This document shows, in pieces, positions 43,716 to 52,247 of a stretch of 64,000 nucleotides of DNA. Below the pieces are notes generated by a model. It had not been told where the DNA came from, did no database searches, and saw nothing but the letters and a program-made list of their open reading frames with translations. The position numbers were made by a program, and so were the translations under genes. Positions within the stretch are counted from its first letter, which is position 1; every line of letters begins with the position of its first letter. Source of the DNA: an uncultured Porphyromonadaceae bacterium (GTDB taxonomy: Bacteria > Bacteroidota > Bacteroidia > Bacteroidales > Muribaculaceae); contig CAMWNH010000001.1 in assembly GCA_947175605.1 (NCBI GenBank), forward strand, positions 62,001-126,000, in the 5' to 3' direction.

Positions 43716-45620
43716 ATGTGCGATTGCAAACATAATTGCTGCCACGATCACGGACATGAGTATTGCCATTCGAAAGCGGCGAGATTCGTCCCCGAGATTG
43801 CCTCGGCCTCGCTGCTCATTATCGGTGCGGTATGTGCTCGGTTTTTTTCCTCGATGTCGTGGATCAGTCTTGTACTGTATGTCTTTGCCCTCTTGCCCGT
43901 GGGGCTGCCTGTTTTGCGCGAGACACTCGAGGAGTGGCGTCATGGCGATGTCTTCAATGAATTCACGCTGATGGTGCTCGCTGCCGCCGGGGCGTTTGTG
44001 TTGGGCGAGTATCCCGAGGGCGTGGCCATACTGTTGTTCTATTCTTTTGGCGAGAAGCTCGAGGACGTGGCCGCCGAGCGGTCGCGCCGGCGCATCCGGG
44101 CCATGCTGAGCAATCTGCCGAAGCTGGCCCTCGTGGAAGGACGGGGCGCTGTGGAGCCCGAGAGCGTACGGCCCGGAGATATTCTGATCGTGAAACCCGG
44201 CGAACGTGTTGCTCTCGATGGTGCTCTGCTTGCCTCGGATGCTATGGATTTCGACACATCGGCCTTCACGGGGGAGAGTTTGCCCGTGAGTGTCTTGCCC
44301 GATGGCGAGGTCGCCGCAGGTGCGATACCGGTCGACCGTGAGGCGCGTGTGCGTGTCACCAAGCCCTATGAGGACAGCTCAATGAGCCGTGTCATGGCAA
44401 TGATTGAAGATGCCGCGTCCAGGAAGTCGAAGTCAGAGACGCTGTTGCGGCGCATCACCCGCTGGTATACGCCCGTGGTGTTTGCCGCAGCGGCTCTGCT
44501 GTTCCTTTGTCCGCTGGTAGTGGGGTTTCTCGGCGGATCGGCCTTCCAATGGAGGCTGTGGTTGGAGCGTGCGCTTGTGCTTCTTGTCTGCTCCTGCCCC
44601 TGCGCTCTTGTCGTTGGCGTGCCCTTAAGCTATTTTCAGGCTATCGGTGTGGCGTCGGCCCGAGGAATTCTTTTCAAAAGCAGTTCGGCGCTGGATGCTC
44701 TTAGACGCTGTTCCACCCTGTTTCTGGATAAGACGGGCACTCTCACCACCGGCCGTTTCTCTGTGCTTGAACTGCGTCCCGCGCAGGGATTCGCCCCCTC
44801 ACGCTTGCTGGCACTTGCTGCAGCGGCCGACTCGGGGAGCGCTCATCCGCTGGCCCGCGCCATAGTCGAAGCTGCCGGAGGGGATCTTCCCGAGGTGCAG
44901 GATGTGCGCACGGTGAGTCACGGAGTAGAGGCTCGTCTGGACGGACAGATCCTTCTCGTTGGTTCGCGCAAGCTTTTGGAGACGGAATGCGTTGAAGCAC
45001 CTGAGGCCACGGCCGGAGGGTCGGAGGTGTGCGTGGCACTTGACGGCCGTTTTGTCGGAGCCATTTATCTCGGCGATACTCTGAAGGATGGCGTGCGCGA
45101 AATTCTCGCTCGACTTCGCCGCCTTGGTGTCAAGAATATAATAATTCTCTCCGGCGATCGCCGTGAGGCCGTCGAGGCTGTTGCCGAGGCTGTTGGAGCC
45201 GACTGTGCCCGCTGGGAATTGCTGCCCGGCAGCAAGGAGGAAATCGTTCGGGCCGCCACATCCGCCCGTAGCGAGACTGCATTCGTGGGCGACGGCATAA
45301 ACGATGCTCCGTCGCTGGCGGCTGCAACAGTAGGAGTGGCCGTTGGCACAGGCGGCACGGATCTTGCTATGGAGACGGCCGGCGCCGTGATGACTTCGCC
45401 GACTCTCGAGCCGCTCGTGGCCGGATACGAACTCTCGCGTAAAGTGAAACGGACCGTCGCGGCAGTCGTTTCGTTTGCCATCGGGGTGAAGCTCGCCGTC
45501 ATGGTTCTCGGTGCCATGGGTCTGGCCTCACTCTGGGCTGCGGTTTTCGCCGACACGGGCATAACGCTGCTCACGGTCTTTTTTACTCTGCTTGCCATCC
45601 GTCCCGGAAAAAATCGCTAA
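43716..45620 (+). CDS. Zn/Cd-type P1B ATPase with Cys/His-rich N-terminus
   Basis: This inner-membrane pump of 634 aa probably exports zinc, cadmium or lead. Instead of an HMA domain the N-terminus is a short metal-rich segment, MCDCKHNCCHDHGHEYCH. The transmembrane CPC motif is in LLVCSCPCALVVGVPLSYFQAIG, the phosphorylation site is DKTGTLTTGRF, and the ATP-binding and hinge motifs (SAHPLARAIVEAAG, VGDGINDAPSLAAA) are intact. CPC followed by VVGVPLSYF fits the Zn/Cd subgroup. The TAA stop is part of the -7 box for the next gene. Confidence 0.93.
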   Translation: MCDCKHNCCHDHGHEYCHSKAARFVPEIASASLLIIGAVCARFFSSMSWISLVLYVFALLPVGLPVLRETLEEWRHGDVFNEFTLMVLAAAGAFVLGEYPEGVAILLFYSFGEKLEDVAAERSRRRIRAMLSNLPKLALVEGRGAVEPESVRPGDILIVKPGERVALDGALLASDAMDFDTSAFTGESLPVSVLPDGEVAAGAIPVDREARVRVTKPYEDSSMSRVMAMIEDAASRKSKSETLLRRITRWYTPVVFAAAALLFLCPLVVGFLGGSAFQWRLWLERALVLLVCSCPCALVVGVPLSYFQAIGVASARGILFKSSSALDALRRCSTLFLDKTGTLTTGRFSVLELRPAQGFAPSRLLALAAAADSGSAHPLARAIVEAAGGDLPEVQDVRTVSHGVEARLDGQILLVGSRKLLETECVEAPEATAGGSEVCVALDGRFVGAIYLGDTLKDGVREILARLRRLGVKNIIILSGDRREAVEAVAEAVGADCARWELLPGSKEEIVRAATSARSETAFVGDGINDAPSLAAATVGVAVGTGGTDLAMETAGAVMTSPTLEPLVAGYELSRKVKRTVAAVVSFAIGVKLAVMVLGAMGLASLWAAVFADTGITLLTVFFTLLAIRPGKNR

Positions 45621-45625
45621 ATTTG
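45618..45625 (+). promoter_or_regulatory. -7 box four bases from the Fur-family start
   Basis: TAAATTTG-CGGT-ATG. The box starts with the stop codon of the preceding ATPase gene; the transcript would be leaderless. Confidence 0.55.
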
Positions 45626-45629
45626 CGGT

Positions 45630-46037
45630 ATGGAAATTGAAGAGATACTGAAGAGTGCGGGCATGCGTCCGTCGCCGGTGCGGGTGCTCGTGGTGCGTGA
45701 GATCAAGCGCGCCGGACGTCCCGTGTCGTCGCTCGAGCTGGAGCGCGCGCTGGAAACGGTGGATCGCTCGTCGATCACGCGTACTCTTGTGCTCTTCAGC
45801 GCCAAGGGGCTCGTGCACAGTGTGGACGACGGCTCCGGTTCGGTGAAGTATGAGCTGTGCCATCATCCGGGCTGTGAGAAGGACGAGGACCTGCATCCCC
45901 ACTTCCATTGCACCGCCTGCGGGCGCACCTTCTGTATTGAAAACGAATCGATTCCGTCTGTGGCCCTTCCGCAAGGCTTCACGGCAGTTTCGGCCAACTA
46001 CGTTATAAAGGGGCTCTGTCCCGAGTGTCATGAGTGA
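45630..46037 (+). CDS. Fur-family metal-dependent regulator
   Basis: The 135-residue protein has the Fur-like winged helix in residues 1-80 (RPVSSLELERALETVDRSSITRTLVLFSAKGLV) and a metal/dimerisation domain rich in His and Cys: CHHPGCEKDEDLHPHFHCTACGRTFC and a final CPECHE, giving two CxxC structural-zinc pairs. Whether it is Zur, Fur or another type cannot be told from sequence alone, but its position between two heavy-metal ATPases points to zinc or copper control. It overlaps the copper ATPase gene by 8 bases. Confidence 0.92.
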   Translation: MEIEEILKSAGMRPSPVRVLVVREIKRAGRPVSSLELERALETVDRSSITRTLVLFSAKGLVHSVDDGSGSVKYELCHHPGCEKDEDLHPHFHCTACGRTFCIENESIPSVALPQGFTAVSANYVIKGLCPECHE

Positions 46038-48477
46038 GACGAATAAAATCAGCTGTCCGGTCGCGGGTATGAGCTGTGCCGCCTGTGCCGCAAGGGTCGA
46101 GAAGGCCATTGCCGGTGTGGAGGGCGTGAGCAATGCCGCCGTGAACTACGCTGCGGCCAAGGCAAGCTTCGAGCTCGCCGAAGGTGTGGCGCCGGAAAGG
46201 GTGCGCGATGCCGTACGCAACGCCGGATATGACCTTATTTTCGGTGAAGAGGCTGCTGCAAAAGCTGAAGACGTTGCGGACAAGACCTACCGCCGCCTTC
46301 GCCGGCGCACGCTTTGGGCATGGCTTTTCTGTCTGCCGCTCGTGGTCGTGGGTATGGCGTGGATGCATGACGAGTGGGCCAAGTGGTTCTCGCTTGTGGC
46401 TTCCTCGGTGGTGCTTTTCGGTTTCGGCCGCGGTTTCTTCACGGGAGCATGGAAGCAGCTGCGTCACCGCTCGGCCAATATGGATACGCTTGTGGCCCTG
46501 TCCACCGGTATTGCATGGGTTTTCAGCCTGTTCACGCTTATTTATCCAAGCTTCTGGACCGCGCGTGGAATCGAACCTCACGTTTATTTTGAGGCAGCCG
46601 GCGTGATAATAGCATTCATATTGCTGGGGCGGACTCTCGAAGCCCGGGCAAAGAGCAATACTTCGACAGCGATACGCCGGCTCATGGGCCTGCAGCCTCG
46701 CACTGTGACGGAAGTTATGGCCGACGGGTCGGAACGAACATGCGATATATCCGAAATCCGCCCCGGAAGTCTTCTACGTGTGCGCGCCGGCGAGCGAATC
46801 GCCACCGATGGCACCGTCGAATCCGGTATCTCTTTTGTGGACGAAAGCATGCTGAGCGGCGAGCCCATGCCTGTGGACAAGGCTCCCGGCTCCAAGGTCT
46901 ATGCCGGTACGGTCAACGGCACGGGGTCCTTCACATACCGGGCCGTGAGCGTCGGGGCCGATACCCTTTTGTCACGAATCATACGCATGGTGGAGACGGC
47001 CCAAGGCTCCAAGCCTCCGGTACAGAGGCTTGTCGACCGCATTGCAGCCGTGTTCGTTCCCGTGATTATGGGTGTTGCGTTGCTGTCCTTCATCTGCTGG
47101 CTTGTATTCGACGGTGAAGCCGGACTTGTGCATGGTCTCTTAGCTGCTGTCACGGTGCTGATTATAGCTTGTCCTTGCGCGCTCGGGCTTGCCACACCTA
47201 CCGCCCTGATGGTTGGAATAGGACGTGCGGCCTCTTATGGTATACTCGTCAAGGATGCCGACAGCCTCGAAACAGCCCGTAAGGTAAATACGATTTTGCT
47301 GGACAAGACAGGCACTATCACTGCCGGAAAACCTCGTGTGGTGGAGGCGGTTTGGGCTCCGGGGGAAGATACTCCCGAACACAGCGCCATTCTCGGCGCA
47401 CTCGAAAAGGCCTCGGGACATCCGCTGGGCGATGCCGTGGCCACGCATTATCCTGCAGGAGAAAGTGCCTTCGAAAGCACGGAAGCTATGGCAGGAATGG
47501 GTGTGCAGGGTGTGTGCGCCAATGGATGCCGATATTTCGCGGGCAGTCTGCGACTTATGCGGTCTGAAAGCGTGGAAATAGAGCCGGCATTGCTGTCTGC
47601 TGCCACCCGCATGGAGGGCGCCGGTTGCACTGTTGTGGCCTTTGCCGACAGCAGACGCGTCCTGGCCGTACTTGGCCTCGCGGATACCGTGCGTCCCACG
47701 GCCGTGCAGAGTATTGCCACACTGAAGGCCGCGGGAATAGATGTGTGGATGCTTACCGGCGATAATGCGGCCGCTGCGGCCGTGGTGGCCCGTGATGCCG
47801 GGATAGAACATGTCGAGGCCGGTGCGCTTCCGCAGGACAAGGCTGCTCTGGTGGAGCGTTTGCGCTCGCAGGGGAGGGTCGTGGCCATGGTTGGCGACGG
47901 TATCAACGATTCGGCCGCACTTGCGGCGGCTGATCTTTCGATAGCCATGGGCACGGGGTCGGATATTGCCATGGAGGTTGCGGGCATGACTATTGTCGCT
48001 GCCGACCTTGCCAAAATTCCGGTTGCGCTGCAGCTCTCGCGCCTTACCATGCGCACGGTGCGTCAGAATCTTTTCTGGGCCTTTATTTACAACATCATAG
48101 GAGTGCCCATCGCCGCAGGTGTGCTGTATCCGGCTTTCGGATTCCTGCTCAATCCGATGATTGCGGGTGCAGCTATGGCTTTTTCGAGCGTTAGTGTCGT
48201 CACCAACTCGCTGCTTCTAAAAAGAAAGAAACTTATTGAAATACATAATCCAAAAACCAAGACAATGACAAAAACATACACCGTAAGCGGCATGATGTGT
48301 CAGCACTGCCGCGGCCACGTAGAGCGTGCGCTCAACAGTATTCCCGGCGTAAAGGCCACAGTAACACTCGAACCCGCTGAAGCCACCGTCGAGTTTCTCG
48401 CCGAACCTCTCACCCTGGCTGAACTCCAGAAAGCCGTCACCGACAATGCCGGCGACTACACCCTCGCCGAGAAGTAA
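46030..48477 (+). CDS. copA: Copper P1B ATPase fused to a C-terminal HMA (CopZ-like) domain
   Basis: The 815-residue pump has an N-terminal HMA domain with GMSCAACAARVEKA (Cys16, Cys19), eight transmembrane segments, the CPC metal site in ACPCALGLATPTAL, DKTGTITAGKP and GDGINDSAAL, the copper-exporting pattern. The ATPase would normally end near LLLKRKKLIEIHN, but the frame runs on without a stop into MTKTYTVSGMMCQHCRGHVERAL (residues 746-815), a complete second HMA domain with its own in-frame ATG at 48265. A separate CopZ chaperone could be translated from it. It follows the Fur-family gene with an 8-base overlap. Confidence 0.93.
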   Translation: MSETNKISCPVAGMSCAACAARVEKAIAGVEGVSNAAVNYAAAKASFELAEGVAPERVRDAVRNAGYDLIFGEEAAAKAEDVADKTYRRLRRRTLWAWLFCLPLVVVGMAWMHDEWAKWFSLVASSVVLFGFGRGFFTGAWKQLRHRSANMDTLVALSTGIAWVFSLFTLIYPSFWTARGIEPHVYFEAAGVIIAFILLGRTLEARAKSNTSTAIRRLMGLQPRTVTEVMADGSERTCDISEIRPGSLLRVRAGERIATDGTVESGISFVDESMLSGEPMPVDKAPGSKVYAGTVNGTGSFTYRAVSVGADTLLSRIIRMVETAQGSKPPVQRLVDRIAAVFVPVIMGVALLSFICWLVFDGEAGLVHGLLAAVTVLIIACPCALGLATPTALMVGIGRAASYGILVKDADSLETARKVNTILLDKTGTITAGKPRVVEAVWAPGEDTPEHSAILGALEKASGHPLGDAVATHYPAGESAFESTEAMAGMGVQGVCANGCRYFAGSLRLMRSESVEIEPALLSAATRMEGAGCTVVAFADSRRVLAVLGLADTVRPTAVQSIATLKAAGIDVWMLTGDNAAAAAVVARDAGIEHVEAGALPQDKAALVERLRSQGRVVAMVGDGINDSAALAAADLSIAMGTGSDIAMEVAGMTIVAADLAKIPVALQLSRLTMRTVRQNLFWAFIYNIIGVPIAAGVLYPAFGFLLNPMIAGAAMAFSSVSVVTNSLLLKRKKLIEIHNPKTKTMTKTYTVSGMMCQHCRGHVERALNSIPGVKATVTLEPAEATVEFLAEPLTLAELQKAVTDNAGDYTLAEK

Positions 48478-48629
48478 AGCAGGGGTTAGGCTTTGGCTAC
48501 TTGCTCCGCAAGCGACAAGTCGATTAGCTTTGTCCATATTTCGTAACGAGAAGAAAGCCTCCGGCTATTACTTTTGAAAACTTTTTGAAAAATTTGCTCG
48601 TTATATTTGTGCGGATGTAATTTATTAAT

Positions 48630-48637
48630 TACCTTTG
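48630..48637 (+). promoter_or_regulatory. -7 box four bases from the HigB start
   Basis: TACCTTTG-CGGC-ATG; the transcript would be leaderless. A second box, TATATTTG at 48603-48610, lies upstream. Confidence 0.6.
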
Positions 48638-48641
48638 CGGC

Positions 48642-48992
48642 ATGAAAGTCAGAGAGGTTGTTACCTACAAAAATTATTTCGAGGATTTCTTCAAGGTGCA
48701 AACTCGAAAGGTACAAGACAAGATTATTAAGGTTCTTGATATTCTTGAACAGGTTGAGCGTGTGCCTTCGACTTACTTGAAATATATTGAGGGCACCAAC
48801 GGCTTGTTTGAGGTTCGTGTTCAATTGGGCAATAATATATTTCGAATATTCTGTTGCTTTGATGGCAACAAAATGGTGGTTCTTTTCAGTGGATTCCAAA
48901 AGAAAACACAGAAAACTCCACCGGGTGAAATTGCACGAGCAGAGAGAATTATGACTGAATACTACAACGATAAGAATCAGGGAAATGGATAA
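48642..48992 (+). CDS. higB: HigB-family toxin (RelE/ParE superfamily)
   Basis: The 116-residue protein fits the HigB/Gp49-like toxins, ribosome-dependent mRNA endonucleases: KVQDKIIKVLDILEQVERVP, then KYIEGTNGLFEVRVQLGNNIFRIFCCFDGNKMVVLFSGFQKKTQKTP. The toxin gene comes first and the antitoxin second, the usual higBA order, overlapping by 8 bases. The two genes are more AT-rich than the surroundings, so they were probably acquired. A leaderless start is likely. Confidence 0.92.
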   Translation: MKVREVVTYKNYFEDFFKVQTRKVQDKIIKVLDILEQVERVPSTYLKYIEGTNGLFEVRVQLGNNIFRIFCCFDGNKMVVLFSGFQKKTQKTPPGEIARAERIMTEYYNDKNQGNG

Positions 48993-49278
48993 CATACAGA
49001 CACTCGATCAACTTAAAAGTAAATACTACGGAGAAATCGGCACTCCCGAACGAGACCGTTTAGAAAACGAACTTGAGGTCCTCCGTATCGGTTACAAAAT
49101 CAAGACTGCTCGTGAAAAACTCAACCTCACTCAGGAGCAGTTAGCTGAACGTGTTGATAAGAAGCGACCGTTCATTTCCAAAATTGAAAATGACGGAGAA
49201 AACATCACTCTCCGCACCCTCTATGACATTGTAGAGCGTGGTTTGGGCGGACGTCTCAAAATCAGCTTTGAGTTCTGA
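48985..49278 (+). CDS. higA: HigA-family antitoxin, XRE helix-turn-helix
   Basis: The 97-residue protein carries an XRE-type DNA-binding domain in its C-terminal half (IKTAREKLNLTQEQLAERVDKKRPFISKIENDGEN). It begins inside the toxin gene and would neutralise HigB and repress the shared promoter, judging from the family. A terminator follows, so the pair forms a self-contained unit. Confidence 0.92.
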   Translation: MDNIQTLDQLKSKYYGEIGTPERDRLENELEVLRIGYKIKTAREKLNLTQEQLAERVDKKRPFISKIENDGENITLRTLYDIVERGLGGRLKISFEF

Positions 49279-49297
49279 AACTTTGCCACTCCATAAT

Positions 49298-49335
49298 AGT
49301 CGGTCACTTATTCAGGTAGGTGGCTGATTTTTTTG
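49298..49335 (+). terminator. Terminator after higBA
   Basis: AGTCGGTCAC can pair with GTGGCTGATT through several G-U pairs, followed by TTTTTTT. Confidence 0.6.
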
Positions 49336-49361
49336 TGCGAGGGTGGTTGAGGGGTTGGGGA

Positions 49362-52157
49362 TCAGTGGGCTTCGAGCCAGTTTGAGGCTACGCCGGATGA
49401 TACTTCCAGTGGCACGCGGCATTCGGGGAAGGCGTGTTCCATCTCCTCCGTGACCATACGCTGCAGGGTGGGGAGCTCCTCGGGCACGACATCGAACACG
49501 AGTTCGTCGTGCACCTGAAGAATCATGCGCGAGCGCAGTCCCATCTCGCCGATGCGACGGTAGATGCGCACCATTGCTATCTTGATAATGTCGGCTGCCG
49601 AGCCCTGCAGCGGAGCGTTCACGGCATTTCGCTCGGCATACCCGCGCACCACGCTGTTGCGCGAATTTATGTCGGGCAGATAGCGTTTACGCCCGAGAAT
49701 AGTCGATACGAATCCGTCCTCGCGTGCACGCTCGATGGCCTCGTTGATGTATTTCTCCACATCCGGATAGCTGCGCAGATAGCCGTCGATGAGTGCCTTG
49801 GCTTCCGAACGCGGAATGCCCAGACGCTCCGAGAGTCCGAAGGCGCTGATGCCGTAAATGATGCCGAAATTGGCGGTCTTGGCATTGCGGCGCTGCTCAT
49901 CGCTCACCTCGGCCAGCGGGAGGTGGTATATCTTGGCCGCCGTGGCGCGGTGGATATCCTCGCCGGAATGGAATGCTTCGAGCATGCCGGGATCGCCCGA
50001 GAAGTGGGCCATGAGGCGCAGTTCGATCTGCGAGTAGTCCGCCGAGAGCATGACATGACCGGGATCGGGTATGAAGGCCCGCCGTATCTCGCGTCCGTCG
50101 GCCGTGCGGATGGGGATGTTCTGGAGGTTGGGGTTGGTGGACGATATGCGTCCTGTTGCCGTCACCGTCTGGTTGAAGGTGGTATGGATCTTGCCCGTAC
50201 GCGGATTCACCATGCGCGGGAGTGCCTCGACATAGGTGGAGAGCAGCTTGCGCAGCCCGCGGATATCAAGTATGATCTGCACCAGCGGCACTGTGGCCTT
50301 GTATTTTTCGAGCACTTCCTCGGTTGTACTCCACGCGCCGCCCTTGGTTTTCTTTGCTTTCGGGTCAATGCCAAGTTCGCCGAACAGCACCTGTCCGACC
50401 TGCGAGGGCGAGCCCGGGTTGAAGCTGTGTCCGGCTATTTCGAATGCCTGAGCCTCCAGCTCCGCTATGCGTTCAGATAAGCCTCCGGCCATGGCGTGCA
50501 ATACGTCCGAATCGATGCGCACACCGGTCCATTCCATCTCGGCCAATACGCGCACGAAAGGCAGCTCGACGTCGTCCAGCAGCGAAGTCTGGCCCTTCAT
50601 GGCAATCTCCGAGCGCAGCGGGGCCTCGAGCCGTAAGGTTGTCTCGGCCAGTTCGCTCATCAATGGTGCTGCCAGCTCGGGCGTCGAGGCAGCAGCGAGC
50701 TGCTTGCGCCTATCGGTAGCGCTCAGATCGTAGCCGGAGGTGCGGTAGCCCAGATAAATCATGGCCAGCGTGGGGATGTCGTGCTTCATTTCGGGAGCCA
50801 CGAGGTAATGGGCCACGGAGGTGTCGAACCAGGCCGTGCGTTTCCATTCCAGACCTTCGCGACGCAAGAGGATCATGTCGCGTTTCACATCGGCGCTGAC
50901 AAGCGTGAGCTCGGGGCTGTCGAGAAGCGTGCGCAGAGGTGCGAGAAGTTCTTTTCGGGTGGTGGCATCAGCGCCATGCAGGGTGATGTAGAGCGTTTCG
51001 TAAGCATCGCCTTCCTTGTGGCGGCATAGTGCCACACCGCGCAGGATGTCCGTGAAGGCCTCTTCGCCCGGAGCATCGGTAGCGATGGAGGTGGGGCGCC
51101 CATCGTGGAGCACGCGCTGCACGAAAGAGGCCACGGCAGCAGGTGCCGTGGTGATTTCAGCAGAGTCGATGGTGAAGGTCGCGGGCGCCGCGGGTTCCGG
51201 TTCCACGAGGTCGAACAGGCCGCCCAGAGATTCGGCGTGCTCTTCCTTTTTGGGCGCCGTGTCCTTTTTCGCAGGCGCCGGGCTTTCCAGTCCGAGCTTG
51301 GCGGCCATTGTGCGGAACTCGAGTTCGTTGAAGATGGCCGCGAGAGCCTCGCGGTCGGGCTCGCGCCTTGCGAAGTCCTCGGGCGCGATGTCCACGGGCA
51401 CATCGGTGCAGATGGTCACGAGCTCCTTCGACATGCGTATCTGCGCCTCGTTGTCTACGATTTTCTGTTTCAGGGCTCCTTTCAGGTCGGCCGTATGTGC
51501 CAGAAGATTTTCCACCGAGCCGAATTCGGCAATCAGTTTTGCGGCCGTCTTCTCGCCCACGCCGGGACAGCCGGGCACATTGTCCGAGGCGTCACCTTCG
51601 AGCGCCAGAAGGTCTATCACCTGTCGCGGCGAGGATATGCCGTAGCGCTCGCACACCTCGCGCGGAGTGCGGATCTCGAAGCCCTGTCCTCGCAGCGAGG
51701 GGCGGTACATGTAGACACGGTCCGTCACGAGCTGGCCATAGTCTTTGTCGGGCGTCATCATGTAGGTCGTGAAATCGGTAGTGCGTTCGGCTATGCGCGA
51801 GAGGGTGCCTATCACATCATCGGCTTCGTAGCCTGCAATTTCAACTGCAGGGATGCGATAAGCTTCCAGTATCCTGCGGATGAAGGGAATGGCCAGGGTT
51901 ATGTCCTCGGGCTGCTTGTCGCGTCCGGCCTTATATTCGGGGTACTGCTCGTGGCGGAATGTCTGTCCGTGGGCCGGATCGAAGCACACGCCGATGTATT
52001 CCGGATTCTCCTTGCGCAACACCTCTTCGAGGGTGTTGCAGAATCCGAATATGGCCGAAGTGTTGAGGCCGTATGAGGTCACGCGGGGCGAGCGTACGAG
52101 GGCATAGTATGCGCGGTAGATGAGCGCGTAGGCATCGAGTAGGAAGAATTTTGGCAC
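49362..52157 (-). CDS. polA: DNA polymerase I, degenerate proofreading domain
   Basis: The 931-residue protein removes RNA primers and fills gaps. It starts with GTG (MPKFFLLDAYALIYRAY). The 5'-3' nuclease domain (1-290) is intact (AGYEADDVIGTLS, TPDKDYGQL). The polymerase domain (about 520-931) has all motifs: SADYSQIELRL, RRNAKTANFGIIYGIS and QVHDELVFDV. The middle 3'-5' exonuclease region (about 325-510) has lost the expected DxE (IATDA instead of a FDTET-type motif) and the YxxxD motif, so proofreading is probably dead. It is divergent from recQ with its own promoter. Confidence 0.96.
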   Translation of the reverse strand: MPKFFLLDAYALIYRAYYALVRSPRVTSYGLNTSAIFGFCNTLEEVLRKENPEYIGVCFDPAHGQTFRHEQYPEYKAGRDKQPEDITLAIPFIRRILEAYRIPAVEIAGYEADDVIGTLSRIAERTTDFTTYMMTPDKDYGQLVTDRVYMYRPSLRGQGFEIRTPREVCERYGISSPRQVIDLLALEGDASDNVPGCPGVGEKTAAKLIAEFGSVENLLAHTADLKGALKQKIVDNEAQIRMSKELVTICTDVPVDIAPEDFARREPDREALAAIFNELEFRTMAAKLGLESPAPAKKDTAPKKEEHAESLGGLFDLVEPEPAAPATFTIDSAEITTAPAAVASFVQRVLHDGRPTSIATDAPGEEAFTDILRGVALCRHKEGDAYETLYITLHGADATTRKELLAPLRTLLDSPELTLVSADVKRDMILLRREGLEWKRTAWFDTSVAHYLVAPEMKHDIPTLAMIYLGYRTSGYDLSATDRRKQLAAASTPELAAPLMSELAETTLRLEAPLRSEIAMKGQTSLLDDVELPFVRVLAEMEWTGVRIDSDVLHAMAGGLSERIAELEAQAFEIAGHSFNPGSPSQVGQVLFGELGIDPKAKKTKGGAWSTTEEVLEKYKATVPLVQIILDIRGLRKLLSTYVEALPRMVNPRTGKIHTTFNQTVTATGRISSTNPNLQNIPIRTADGREIRRAFIPDPGHVMLSADYSQIELRLMAHFSGDPGMLEAFHSGEDIHRATAAKIYHLPLAEVSDEQRRNAKTANFGIIYGISAFGLSERLGIPRSEAKALIDGYLRSYPDVEKYINEAIERAREDGFVSTILGRKRYLPDINSRNSVVRGYAERNAVNAPLQGSAADIIKIAMVRIYRRIGEMGLRSRMILQVHDELVFDVVPEELPTLQRMVTEEMEHAFPECRVPLEVSSGVASNWLEAH

Positions 52158-52201
52158 GTCGGTAATGGAATTTTAGTTTTGGCGCTTGCGGGTTCGCATC
52201 G

Positions 52202-52209
52202 CAAAGATA
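52202..52209 (-). promoter_or_regulatory. -7 promoter box for polA
   Basis: Minus-strand TATCTTTG lies about 45 bases before the polA GTG and about 30 bases from the divergent recQ box. Confidence 0.6.
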
Positions 52210-52234
52210 TAACAAATTATTCAAAAAATTGCTT

Positions 52235-52242
52235 TATCTTTG
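52235..52242 (+). promoter_or_regulatory. -7 box five bases from the recQ start
   Basis: TATCTTTG-TGGCT-ATG; transcription would start at or next to the start codon. Confidence 0.6.
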
Positions 52243-52247
52243 TGGCT

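Noticed and set aside
48486-48995. 169-aa minus-strand ORF over higB
   Set aside because: It mirrors the higB gene, which has a promoter, family match and partner antitoxin.
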